Shown here: piece by piece, positions 47,134 through 57,100 of the stretch
Layout of the letters: each line of letters opens with the position of its first letter
Position numbering within the stretch: the first letter of the stretch is position 1
Origin: Bacteroides fragilis
GTDB taxonomy: Bacteria; Bacteroidota; Bacteroidia; Bacteroidales; Bacteroidaceae
Assembly: GCF_002849695.1 (NCBI RefSeq)
Contig: NZ_CP018937.1
Coordinates: forward strand, 558,001 to 622,000
Direction of reading: 5' to 3'
Length of the DNA: 64,000 bases
Notes under the pieces: model-generated
The model's input: only the letters and a program-made list of their open reading frames with translations
Told to the model about the DNA's origin: nothing
Databases searched by the model: none
Made by a program: the position numbers and the translations under genes

Positions 47134-48822
47134 CTATGATATTTTTTCAACGGAATCTCCCGAGCAGCTGTCGCTGATCCAGAAAGAGCCGTTGGTCGCG
47201 GAAACCTTCTTTACCTCGAATTCGTAGGCGCGTAACTTGCGCCGGGCGACAACCTCGTCGAATGTGGCGATGACATTTCCCGTGGTACGGTTCTTCCGGA
47301 TGGCCCAGCCGCTTCCGGCAAAGCCCGAAGAAAAGAATTCCGAAGAGACGGAGCCGAGAAAACAGCTGTCACCGTAATGCCTGATACCGCCGGAAACAGC
47401 CTGTAACCTCAACGACTCTGTCAAGTATAGGATTTTGTCTGCCAACCGGGTTGACGACGCGCAGATTCCGACATGCCCGGCAGCCTCCACCGGAACCCCG
47501 GAGGAGATGAAATCGGCATCGGTTTGGATATGGAAAGACTCACTGTAACGGTTTTGAGGGGCATGGGCACTTATGGACGGACGGTGTCCCAATACTGTGG
47601 TATGGGGGACGGTTGTCCGCACGCCTTCCTTTTCGTATACAACCATGGAGGTCAGTGAAAGGGTTTCCTTATCTCCGGTAATCAAAAATCCGCCAGCCAT
47701 ACCCATACGCAGCCGCTTGTGAATAATTATGCCTTCATCCGAGTTGTCCACCCGGTACGAAGACAGCAGATCGGCACCATAGTTGTGACGGACAGTGAGC
47801 GAACCCGGAAAGCAGGCCCTGCCGTAGGACGAGAGCATCAGACAGTCACCGTCCACATCCGAAATGCCGGACAGCAGGCGTATTCTGGTGGTATGCCCGC
47901 TACCCAGCAACAGATCGCTTCCGATACCGCCCAGTTGTATCTTGTCATTATCAGTCCTCTGGAGTACGGGCATACCACCAATACGAAGCCCGTAACCGTC
48001 CAGAAATGAAAGAAAGCCTCCGAGGGCGACTTCCTCACCGGAAAATGAAAGCAGGCACTTTCCCTTGTCACCCAGCCTTACCCCATACAAGGCATCCAGA
48101 CCACCGCTCAGAGCCGTATTCCCGCAGACCACCAGATGACGCTGCACCGTTCCGTCCCGCATGGTCCAGTCCACTGCCGCCAGATTGGCGTTGCCCCGGT
48201 GGTATACGCCATGTCCCCCCACAGTCAGCCGTGACGGAGAAATGAACACTCCCGTTTCCCTGTTCCCGATAATCCATTCTCCGCCCGAGTGTATGGAGGC
48301 ATCCTGAAAATCAATGCGGGAGGCATTGAGCGTCGCCGTGTTCCTGTCCGTATCGTAACCCAATAATTGTTGTCCGCCTATATGGAGGCTGCTGCCGCCT
48401 ATTTTCAGACTGCCGGTAATTTTGACACCGTATTCAACGGCAGTCACCGCCCCATCCGCATCGGTAATGTCCTGCGAACAGATCTCCAGAATACGGTTAT
48501 TGGCGACACCCGCCTCGAAACCGTAATTCGCACGGAGTGCCCCGGTCATGTCACCGCCCGACTTCTTGAGGTATTCCAGCAACAACCCTCCATCACCCGG
48601 GGCACCTTCACCGGCAACCGCCCCCGCAATGGCCGAAGCAAACCCGTAGGCCGTATTTTTTAACCTTATGCTGGTCTCGTCCCCTTCCTCGACACCGTAA
48701 GGATGGTCATCATCCTTTTTCTGCTGGGCATTGAAAAAGTTATGGTAGAGCTGCGAATAGATGGAATAACACAGGCTCTCCTTATCAAGGCTGTCTATGT
48801 CCGGATGCAGTTGTACGTTCAT
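47134..48822 (-). CDS. Phage tail fibre-like protein
   Basis: The 562-residue protein has a helical attachment region (first 100 residues, D-K-E-S-L-C-Y-S-I-Y-S-Q-L-Y) and then a long beta-helix-like body with repeated G-G-x and short hydrophobic alternations. The C-terminus contains S-S-G-F-A-G-S-G-W-A-I and V-V-A-R-R-K-L-R-A-Y-E-F-E-V-K-K, a common end of fibres with an intramolecular-chaperone-like segment. It overlaps the spike gene by four bases. Confidence 0.7.
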   Translation of the reverse strand: MNVQLHPDIDSLDKESLCYSIYSQLYHNFFNAQQKKDDDHPYGVEEGDETSIRLKNTAYGFASAIAGAVAGEGAPGDGGLLLEYLKKSGGDMTGALRANYGFEAGVANNRILEICSQDITDADGAVTAVEYGVKITGSLKIGGSSLHIGGQQLLGYDTDRNTATLNASRIDFQDASIHSGGEWIIGNRETGVFISPSRLTVGGHGVYHRGNANLAAVDWTMRDGTVQRHLVVCGNTALSGGLDALYGVRLGDKGKCLLSFSGEEVALGGFLSFLDGYGLRIGGMPVLQRTDNDKIQLGGIGSDLLLGSGHTTRIRLLSGISDVDGDCLMLSSYGRACFPGSLTVRHNYGADLLSSYRVDNSDEGIIIHKRLRMGMAGGFLITGDKETLSLTSMVVYEKEGVRTTVPHTTVLGHRPSISAHAPQNRYSESFHIQTDADFISSGVPVEAAGHVGICASSTRLADKILYLTESLRLQAVSGGIRHYGDSCFLGSVSSEFFSSGFAGSGWAIRKNRTTGNVIATFDEVVARRKLRAYEFEVKKVSATNGSFWISDSCSGDSVEKIS

Positions 48823-49709
48823 TTGGTATAGCTGGTTTTGGAGAGGAACCTTTGAATGCGCGAGGTCAAAGAAATGAAATTAGGGAAATTGACAGGTGAC
48901 ATTGTACCCATCAAGGTGGGGGTCATCACCTTGCTGCACTCGGTCAGGAAGTCGAGCATAAGCCCGGCAAGTTCATTGCCTAATACCAACGGTTCGGTGG
49001 CATTCTCGTCACCGAGCGCCACTTTGTTGTCGGCAACCGTTACGGTCGTGGAGTTCACCTTTTGAATTATCTTGTCCGTTGTCTGCCTGACCTCCGACTT
49101 GTCTACAATGTGGGTAATGCTCTCCGCCTCAATCCCCGTAGAGGCTTCCTTACCCTTTTTGTTCCTGACAGTGGCGGTAACGGTTGTCGGCGTATAATGT
49201 GTGAAAGCCATATTTCCCGTAGCCTCCAGCTCGTCGTAGTCCGGAGCAGAGTCACTCTCCGGATCCAGTTCCTCCATTTCCGTTACACCGACAACGGTTT
49301 CCTTACGGGCATTCAGCCGCAGGATATCCACATGTGAGAAGTTCACCACATAGGCGTACCGGGTGGCGGCATCCATAAAAATCGTTACATCGGAAAAAAG
49401 TGCAGGTACAATCAAAAAACCGCCCTCGCTGCTTGTTGCCGCTGAAAGCAATACGCCTTTGTGGATGACGGGTTCTGCAGAGGCTGTCTCGTCCGGGTAC
49501 TCGCCGACATCAACGGTACCGCCATACTCGGAAAATTCCTCGTCCGACGGGTCATCATGTATTTTGGCGACATATCCATGTATCATACGGGCCGTGCCAA
49601 TGCCCGACATACCTCCCGGAGCCAGACTGATGCGTTCCATGCTACGGCCGAGAGCTATTTTACGGATAGCCTCACGAATAAGCAACTGATTCGACTTATC
49701 TGAAGACAT
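48819..49709 (-). CDS. Baseplate spike/assembly protein
   Basis: The 296-residue protein begins with a helical region, then a beta-rich middle (I-L-R-L-N-A-R-K-E-T-V-V-G-V), and an end with S-I-T-H-I-V-D-K-S-E-V-R-Q-T-T-D. This is the pattern of baseplate central-spike or V-like proteins that pierce the envelope. It is the first gene of the fibre block and is preceded by a promoter-like motif at 49,723-49,731. Confidence 0.6.
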   Translation of the reverse strand: MSSDKSNQLLIREAIRKIALGRSMERISLAPGGMSGIGTARMIHGYVAKIHDDPSDEEFSEYGGTVDVGEYPDETASAEPVIHKGVLLSAATSSEGGFLIVPALFSDVTIFMDAATRYAYVVNFSHVDILRLNARKETVVGVTEMEELDPESDSAPDYDELEATGNMAFTHYTPTTVTATVRNKKGKEASTGIEAESITHIVDKSEVRQTTDKIIQKVNSTTVTVADNKVALGDENATEPLVLGNELAGLMLDFLTECSKVMTPTLMGTMSPVNFPNFISLTSRIQRFLSKTSYTK

Positions 49710-49722
49710 TGATCTTTTTATA

Positions 49723-49731
49723 GAAGAATAG
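49723..49731 (-). promoter_or_regulatory. Putative phage late promoter motif (variant)
   Basis: The minus strand reads CTATTCTTC 14 bases before the ATG of the spike gene at 49,709, in the gap opposite to the plus-strand defence gene. Confidence 0.4.
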
Positions 49732-49797
49732 GTAGTTGGAATATATTCAGGTTTTCATTTTTCCTCCTCGAAAATAAAACATAAAAATAGAATTTTC

Positions 49798-49805
49798 TAT
49801 CTTTG
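49798..49805 (+). promoter_or_regulatory. -7 box of the GmrSD-like gene
   Basis: TATCTTTG at 49,798-49,805 is followed by GCGAA, exactly as at the plus-strand island promoter at 20,320. No TTTG lies at the -33 position. The ATG at 49,830 is 24 bases away. Confidence 0.55.
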
Positions 49806-49829
49806 CGAAAAACACTTAATTATGTAATT

Positions 49830-51572
49830 ATGGCAGGTTTCCAATCACCAATAACAATAGCGCAGGCAATAGAACATATCCACCGGAATGAATACCTGTT
49901 ACCGGCTTTTCAGAGAGATTTTGTATGGTCGGCAGAACAGATAGAAAAGTTGTTCGATTCTCTGATGAAAGGCTACCCGATCAGTTCCATGCTGTTTTGG
50001 AAGGTAAAAGGAGGAACAAAGACTGATTTCCGGTTTTATAAGTTTCTATCAGCTTTCATACAGTATCATCGGATATGCAACGATCCGATTCCTACAGACA
50101 ATATCAACGATTTTTATGCGGTATTGGACGGACAACAGAGATTGACGTCATTGTATATCGGTCTGTGCGGCAGTTATGCGTACAAGGATTATAGGAAACG
50201 TTGGGATTATTCTGAATATAATTTCCCTACCCGGCATCTATATTTCAATATATCCCGTAAATACACACAGGAGGAAAGCGACAGGGAGTTTATCTTTTCC
50301 TTTGTTGACAAGAATATCTCCAAGGAAAATGATTTATTTATTGACAAGTCTAATGAAAAATGGTTCCGTGTAGGTAAGATTCTGGCTTTGCACCAGGATT
50401 ACAATTATGGCATCGATGAATTTGCCGAGGACAATAACATAGACAAGGAATCCAAAAGACTGCTGAGACTGTTGGACAATGTCATCCACACCAAGCTCAA
50501 TATAAATTTTTACGAGGAGGATGAACAGAAACCGGACAAAGCCGTGAATATTTTTATCCGGATCAATTCCGGGGGAACCGCATTAAGTTTTTCTGATATC
50601 CTGATGTCCATTGCCATTGCCAATTGCAAACAGATGGACGCGAAGACAGAAATCAATAATCTGGTCGAGCATGTACGTTCAAAAGGATTTAATATATCTC
50701 ACGATTTCATATTAAAATCGTTCCTGTACCTGTATCATAAAGATGTGCGTTCCCTTATAACAAGTTTCAATCTGGGCTTTATTGAACTGGTGGAAAATAA
50801 TTGGACGAGGATCAGGGATACCATTTCAAACCTGTTCGACTTGCTGAGATCTTTCGGACTGACGGATTTCACAATGACCTCATATAATGCCGCCATGCCC
50901 ATACTATATTATCTTTATCACAAGGGCATATATCAGGATTTTTACAAAAAGATAGGAAATAGGGAGGATTGTGAAATCATAAAAAAATGGTTGTTCTCAA
51001 TTCTGCTCCGCAGGGCATTCGGAGCAAGCGCGGATTCCGTGCTTGCACAGTCAAGAAGGGCATACACAACAGACATCACCGGCAGCTATATAAAAGAAAC
51101 CGTGACCTTGTTCCCGGCAACGGAAATAAACTCGGAAATCAGGAAACTGTCGGATGTAGGTGACGATTTTATAGAAGACCTGCTTTACAGCCAGAAAGAT
51201 TCACGATACAGTTTTCCAATATTGGCCATGCTGTATCCGGATCTTGATTACAGAAACAATAACTTCCATCAGGACCACCTGCACCCAGCCTCTGCATACA
51301 ATGATCTGGAAGAGAAAGACAAGGAAAAATACGGCTGGCAGGTCTACAATTCCATCCTGAACCTGCAGATGCTCGATGCCAATGAGAACGAGTCTAAAAA
51401 CGCCAAACCATTGGAGAAGTGGGTCAGTGAACAGACCCGGAACAAGGATATGCGGAAATTCATGGAGGACCATCTTATCCCGGATACGGATCTTTCATTG
51501 TCCAATTTTTCTGATTTTATAGAAAAACGAAAGGCTATGCTGGTTCAGAGAATCAGAAAGATGATTAACTGA
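49830..51572 (+). CDS. GmrSD-like protein, fused DUF262 and DUF1524 (type IV restriction/defence)
   Basis: From the ATG at 49,830 the protein has 580 residues. The DUF262 N-terminal part shows Y-L-L-P-A-F-Q-R-D-F-V-W and the NTP-binding motif D-G-Q-Q-R near residue 97. The C-terminal part carries D-H-L-H-P-A-S (about 483) and later L-N-L-Q-M-L-D-A-N-E-N, the HNH-type DUF1524 nuclease motif. Such proteins cut modified or foreign DNA and several are anti-phage systems. It stands alone on the plus strand between two tail genes, so it is probably cargo that protects the lysogen against other phages. The phage itself may be spared through its own methylases, which is inference. Confidence 0.85.
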   Translation: MAGFQSPITIAQAIEHIHRNEYLLPAFQRDFVWSAEQIEKLFDSLMKGYPISSMLFWKVKGGTKTDFRFYKFLSAFIQYHRICNDPIPTDNINDFYAVLDGQQRLTSLYIGLCGSYAYKDYRKRWDYSEYNFPTRHLYFNISRKYTQEESDREFIFSFVDKNISKENDLFIDKSNEKWFRVGKILALHQDYNYGIDEFAEDNNIDKESKRLLRLLDNVIHTKLNINFYEEDEQKPDKAVNIFIRINSGGTALSFSDILMSIAIANCKQMDAKTEINNLVEHVRSKGFNISHDFILKSFLYLYHKDVRSLITSFNLGFIELVENNWTRIRDTISNLFDLLRSFGLTDFTMTSYNAAMPILYYLYHKGIYQDFYKKIGNREDCEIIKKWLFSILLRRAFGASADSVLAQSRRAYTTDITGSYIKETVTLFPATEINSEIRKLSDVGDDFIEDLLYSQKDSRYSFPILAMLYPDLDYRNNNFHQDHLHPASAYNDLEEKDKEKYGWQVYNSILNLQMLDANENESKNAKPLEKWVSEQTRNKDMRKFMEDHLIPDTDLSLSNFSDFIEKRKAMLVQRIRKMIN

Positions 51573-51726
51573 TTGATATCAAAGGTATTTGCGGATATTG
51601 TTCTTCTTGCCGGAAACACTCCGGTTACGAAAATATTTTTTAAGGCAGAAATTTGTTGGAGACAATGAATTTTGATTATGAATGAAAATAATGATGCTCC
51701 TTGGAGCGGAACGGAATGCAGTTTTA

Positions 51727-51752
51727 CCCTTCCAGGAAATTTCCTGGAAGGG
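51727..51752. repeat. 26-base perfect palindrome between convergent genes
   Basis: The 26 bases starting CCCTTCCAGG are exactly their own reverse complement, giving a 13-bp stem with no loop. It lies between the ends of the GmrSD-like gene and the baseplate hub gene. No U-tract follows on either strand. It may be a two-way terminator or protein-binding site. Confidence 0.8.
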
Positions 51753-51779
51753 AAGGATGTACATTGGTGGACAATAGTG

Positions 51780-53105
51780 TTATTTGCGAATCCTGTACGG
51801 AATACTCAGCTGCTGCCTGTACCCTCCGATCCCGAACGTAGTCGTGACCTCCTCCACGAGATACACGCCGTTCTTGGACGGGTTACGGAAATCGATCAGT
51901 TCCACCTGTACGGCAGGAGACAGCCCGAAATCTCCGAATATGGTCACGTTGCCGGTGATTCCATTCAGGTTGTAATTCCGGAAGTATTCAGTTGTCTCTT
52001 CCACAAGCCGGTCTGAATTGATGCCTACGTGCGGTGACATATACGGTACGATGGTATAAGTGGACAAATCCACCTTTGTTTTGGTTTTTGCCCCCGAAGC
52101 CGTCGTGTTTCCGGTCACCTTATGTGTCTTTTTTGAAATTTGGGTGGCATTTACCGTTTGGAACTCCTTGCTGCCCGGTACTGCCGGATCATATTCCGGA
52201 TTCATGCGTACCGTCACTTCAAAGAACTTCTCGTCCGTTCCAAGCGCCTTGCCCGTCACCGCCAGAAACTTCGGGTCGGTCTTGACCACTTTCAGGTTGC
52301 TTTGCGCCACATGTTCGTTAAAATATATCTTGAACGGCCCGGCCGGGCCGTCTTCCGGAAATACCGGCTGCGCCTTGCTGGACGAATAAGGACGTCCGAC
52401 AGCAATGGAAGGCATGACGCCTTCGTCCTCAGCGTCGTATTTCAAAAAACAATAAATCTTATATTTCGACCATTCGGAAAGAATGTCCGCCACCGTAAAG
52501 TTATCCGTCACCTTGATCTTGCCGATATGGATATCAAACCGTTTTGTATCGGAATGTATCTTGAAACCGGTATCTTTCAAGATGTTGTATTTCCCATCCA
52601 GCACATCATTCACGGTTGTCCCCTTTGCCGGAGTTTCGAAATGGGGCGCCTGTTTCAATTTAAGTTTGTAGGCCATATTCTCACATTGTATTTCCAATGT
52701 ACTGTCCGAGTTGTAGCCGGTAATGTAACCGTCAAACATATTTTTCAATACACCGTTATACCCCAGCTTGATATTGATGCGTTGCCCAACTTTAAAAGTC
52801 GTCTCATCAACCAGGTGTTGTGTGCTGCGCTTTTCGATAATCACACCATCCTGCATGACCTCTGTCGTTATCCGGGACACGTCTTTCCCTTCCAGTGTCA
52901 TATTGCCTATAATCGTCGAACGGCATACGGTACCTTTCGGGAACGTGACTTTGGCCGTCCCGATCAGCTTCTTGTAGCTCTCGTTAATCTCAAGCGTATG
53001 AACCTCCGTTATCTCCACTCCGCTGCGAATCTTCATCGGATTGGACGGATCGGCATCTCCAATGGTAATACGACAGCAGAGAACATCCATTGCGGCTACA
53101 CCCAT
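51780..53105 (-). CDS. Baseplate hub protein (gpD/gp27-like)
   Basis: The 441-residue protein has the composition and beta-rich layout of phage baseplate hub proteins, with F-D-G-Y-I-T-G-Y near 125, a central domain with L-S-E-W-S-K-Y-K-I-Y-C, and a C-terminal end Q-L-S-I-P-Y-R-I-R-K. It overlaps the DUF6046-like gene by ten bases. A second possible start is the Met six codons later. Confidence 0.75.
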   Translation of the reverse strand: MGVAAMDVLCCRITIGDADPSNPMKIRSGVEITEVHTLEINESYKKLIGTAKVTFPKGTVCRSTIIGNMTLEGKDVSRITTEVMQDGVIIEKRSTQHLVDETTFKVGQRINIKLGYNGVLKNMFDGYITGYNSDSTLEIQCENMAYKLKLKQAPHFETPAKGTTVNDVLDGKYNILKDTGFKIHSDTKRFDIHIGKIKVTDNFTVADILSEWSKYKIYCFLKYDAEDEGVMPSIAVGRPYSSSKAQPVFPEDGPAGPFKIYFNEHVAQSNLKVVKTDPKFLAVTGKALGTDEKFFEVTVRMNPEYDPAVPGSKEFQTVNATQISKKTHKVTGNTTASGAKTKTKVDLSTYTIVPYMSPHVGINSDRLVEETTEYFRNYNLNGITGNVTIFGDFGLSPAVQVELIDFRNPSKNGVYLVEEVTTTFGIGGYRQQLSIPYRIRK

Positions 53106-54127
53106 AGGCGTGTCAGTTTAAGCAATGAGGCGGGATCGACGATCTCCGTACCGAATTTGACATATTTGATCCATTTGTTCGTGTGCCTGATAGCCGTATC
53201 TGCCTTTTCCTGCCCGGCCAGTTTGAGCTCCACCGCTTCGGACGGCTCAACGGCGACACAATTGAGTGAATATGGCTGCACGTTCCTGCAGTCCGTCGGA
53301 TGAAGCGTATACCCCTGTATAATCAGCTGTGAGATATTGAACTGGCGCAATACCGTATTGTCACAATCGACAACCCCCTTGTATTGTACCAGTTTAATAA
53401 ATTTGGAAACTTCCGCTTCCGGATACACATCCGGATATTTGGATGTGATTTTACCGTTGATGGTGATCTCAAGGTCACCGCCGGATATATATTCCTTACG
53501 GGTATAATCACGCCCCTGCACTTGTGTCAACAGGATATTGTTCCGGCTGCCGATTTGTATCTGTGGTCCCAGGTCCACGAATGTAACCAGGCCGTATTGG
53601 CTGTTGGGCAGCACCTTGCACTCACTGTTGTCGTAATATTTGCCCTCTTTGGATATGGAGAGTTCCAGAAAATCCGCTACCGTCCGTCCGACAATGGAAT
53701 CGGTATGGCTTTTCTTCTGTGCCACGGCCTGCTGCTCGCTGATAAGACGGTAGTACTGTCCGGTCTTGTTGGCCAGGCTGGATTGTGATTGTGTCTGAAG
53801 GTATTTATCCCGTACCTGTTGTTCCCAATATTTAAGGTATCTGGGATATGAACGCAACAATCCGTAGGCCGTTTGTGAGGTTATTTGTACCGCTGCCCGT
53901 TTGAGCAGGTCATGATGTTTGGAGAAATAATGCACCTGCCCGTCCTGCAATTCGGCCAGCCCCATGCCCATGGCAAGACGGGCTGAGTTGCTGATATAGC
54001 TGCCAATCGAACCGTTTCCAAGTATCCCCCGCTTAACAAGGTCGAGGATGCAATTTGTATCAGTCTTCCCATTTTTTATAGTTTTTTTATGCGTTCCATG
54101 ATGCGTCAAAGTCGTGGACAACATCAA
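53096..54127 (-). CDS. DUF6046-like tail protein (5' end possibly frameshifted)
   Basis: The 343-residue frame starts inside the tape measure gene (41-base overlap), and its first 26 residues look unlike coding sequence. From I-L-D-L-V-K-R-G-I-L-G-N-G-S onward it reads well, with V-D-L-G-P-Q-I-Q-I-G-S and I-T-I-N-G-K-I-T, as in tail-connector proteins of Bacteroides phages (I believe DUF6046). An ATG at 54,072, 15 bases after the tape measure stop, would be the natural start but is in another frame by one base. It lies between tape measure and hub genes. Confidence 0.6.
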   Translation of the reverse strand: MMLSTTLTHHGTHKKTIKNGKTDTNCILDLVKRGILGNGSIGSYISNSARLAMGMGLAELQDGQVHYFSKHHDLLKRAAVQITSQTAYGLLRSYPRYLKYWEQQVRDKYLQTQSQSSLANKTGQYYRLISEQQAVAQKKSHTDSIVGRTVADFLELSISKEGKYYDNSECKVLPNSQYGLVTFVDLGPQIQIGSRNNILLTQVQGRDYTRKEYISGGDLEITINGKITSKYPDVYPEAEVSKFIKLVQYKGVVDCDNTVLRQFNISQLIIQGYTLHPTDCRNVQPYSLNCVAVEPSEAVELKLAGQEKADTAIRHTNKWIKYVKFGTEIVDPASLLKLTRLWV

Positions 54128-57100
54128 TAAGCGCCTGTGCCAGTTGTTCCTTCAGGTTCTGTATCTCTTCCGTCTGTCCCTCCTTTGATTTCATCAGGTC
54201 GATAGTCCTTACACTCAGCAGGCTGTCGATGTTTACGATAACTTGTTTGGGGGCTGCGGATGACAGTTTGCCCGTGCCCGAGTAGTTTCCGCCGGCACCT
54301 CCGTCATCCAGGTGTGAATTGGTGATCGGATTCGTGTCGAACGGACGGGTATCGTTGGAGTCCGGTTCGTTGCTGTACTGTCCGGGTGTAAATCCTGCTG
54401 TACGAAGGATATTCTCGGCCGCCTCCGCTGACCCGCCAAACGTTTGCCGGAGTGATGAAAAGAATTTGACAAGGACATTGTGTGCCAGTTTACGGTTGGC
54501 AATATTGTCTATACGCTGCTCGTCCGTGGCATCCTGTCCCAATGTCCGCTGTTTCCACCGGCCTTTCTCATCCTGTTCGAACCCCCAGCTCCTGAGCCTG
54601 TTAAAATCGAAACCGCCCTTACGCATAAACTCCTGCGCGTCTGCGGCGCTCGAGATGGCGTTACGGTAGGCTGTTGCGGCCCGTATAATCTCCGGTACGG
54701 TCTGCGTGTTCATGTACCGGGCGTAATCGTATGTCCGGGCGGCCACCGCTTCCGGCTTGTCACCAATATCATCCACATAGACGATTTTACCGTCCCTTAC
54801 GTTCCATAGTGACTTGTCCAGATCCTTGTCCTGCTGGCCGAAACGTTCCTGTACCGTTTTAAGGAAGGCGTCGACGTCCAGTGCCGTACCCATCTTGCCG
54901 AATTCGGCGTAGGCAGCGTCAATACGTGTCTGGCTGTCCCGCTTGGCGAGGGTCACAAGCGCCTCCCTTATGTCGTCCTGACGTGCCTTGTCCATATTGT
55001 ATATATGCTCGCGCGACACCATGCCTTCTGAGGAGGCAATGGCAAACTCTCCCAGAAATCCCGTCCACCAGTTGGATGTGAACGCACCTATCTTACGTCC
55101 CGAAGCCTCTTCGATGCTCTTCCCCGCCACAACCTCGTCCACGGCACGTTTTGTCTTGAGCGCCATATTGTAGGTCTCACTCAAAGAGGAATGGAGGGCC
55201 TCTATGGACGGATAACGGTACTTGCGGTTCGAGGCGATTTCTTCCAGTACGGCATCCTTCGCCTCCTTTATCTTCCAGGTCTTATATGCCACCCATCCCA
55301 GAGCACCGGCCAATGCAGCGATTCCCGCCGTGGCAGCCACCGCTCCCGTGCCCATGGCACTCAGGGAGGCGGCTGCGCCTGTCAGGCTGCCACCTGTGGC
55401 CACCTGTGTTGCGAACAGCGACTGCAGCACACCCTTCGCCCCGACAACACCGCCTCCGGACATCAAGGTACGCGTCATAGCTCCCCGTCCTGCCACGCCT
55501 GCGGACTGCATGGCCGAGACAATGGCCCTCTTTTGTCCGAAAGACATCTTGCCGGGACTCCCCATATCCAACAATCCCTGTACAGATCCGACGGCCGCCG
55601 TCGCCGCCGATTGTCTGCCGATAAAGCCCATGGCGATACCGATATTGGTCAGGGCACCGGCCACCTTGAACAGCCGGACAGCCACCGCTCCCGTAAAAGC
55701 AAGCGGTTCTATCCAATGAAAGTTGCGTGCCACCCAAGCCCCGATATTACCTATGACGGTAAATATGTCCAACAGGGCGTTCCCGACAGAAAGCAGTCCG
55801 CGGGTAAATTCCGGAGCCTTGAATTTATCCAGAAAGGAACGCAGAACGGCACGTACCGAGGGTTCCATCACCTCGAACGCGCGCATGAACCCCTCGCTCA
55901 GCTGGGAGGTAACCTGCGCCCACAATCCCTTAGTGGTATCCTGCTTTACAAGTGCCAGTTCCGCCGATATTCCCTGGGAACCTCTATTATGGGAGCTGAG
56001 TGCACGCAGCTGGTCGTAATTACGGACAAACATCATAGCTGCATTCCCCCCGATTTTTCCAAAAATCGCCTGCATGTCCGCCATTGAGGCGCCTTTCCTG
56101 TTCAGCTCCTCGAAGATGTCCGCTATGGGGCGCAACTTCTCCACCCGTACCCCCTCCACGTCACGCTTTTCCGTGAATTTGACGCCCAGGCGGTCCAAAA
56201 CCTCCCGGGCCTCTTTCGTAGGCTTGGCAAAACGGGTGGACATGGCCCGCAGCGAGGTACCCGCCAGTGTTCCTTTCAACCCCATATTGCCCAGCAGGCC
56301 TATGGCGGCACTGGCTTCCGTGAACTCCACACCGGCCATACGCAGGTAACCGGCAGCCATTTTATAGGATTCCGCTATTTCGACGATATTGACATTCGAG
56401 CGGGAGATGGTCGACGCAATAATGTCCGCCACACTATCCATACTGTCGTTATGGATATCATAGCCAGCCATGATGTTCGTGGCCAGGTCGGCAATATAGG
56501 ACACGTCATTGTCCCCGATGAGCGCCAGGTTCGTGACCGGCCGGATGGATTTGTGGATTGTCTCGATATCCATGCCGGCCATGGAAAGGAACTTGACGGC
56601 GCCGGCGATCTCCACAGCAGTATATTTCGTATCGATTCCTATCTTGCGGACATGGCGGGCCATGTTGTCGAAGCGGGTCTCAAAAGATCCCAGATCCATG
56701 TCGGCCACGCGCAGGATGGATCTGGCCGACTTCATGATATTGGCATATTCGACAGCGTCGGACAGTTCCGAACGTACCAGGCTGTAGCCCATGTAGGCGT
56801 TCAGCATGGAAGCGAAAGGCAGATTCCTCAGCGAGGGTGCCTTCGAATATTGGATACGGTTGATGGCCGCACGTCGCTTGCTACGGTAAAGTGTCCCGGC
56901 AGCGGTATGTTCCCGTTGCATCAGCCGTACGGACTGCATAGCGTTACGCTGTTCCTGTTTTCTTGCCGCCTGTTCCGCCTTGCGCTGTTCCGTCTCGGCT
57001 TTCCGGCGTGCCTGTTCTGTCTGCCGGCGTAACTTTTCCGCTTCGCGGGCGGCATCCTTACGTTCCCGTTCCCTGGTACGGGCTTCGTCGGTACGCCGTT

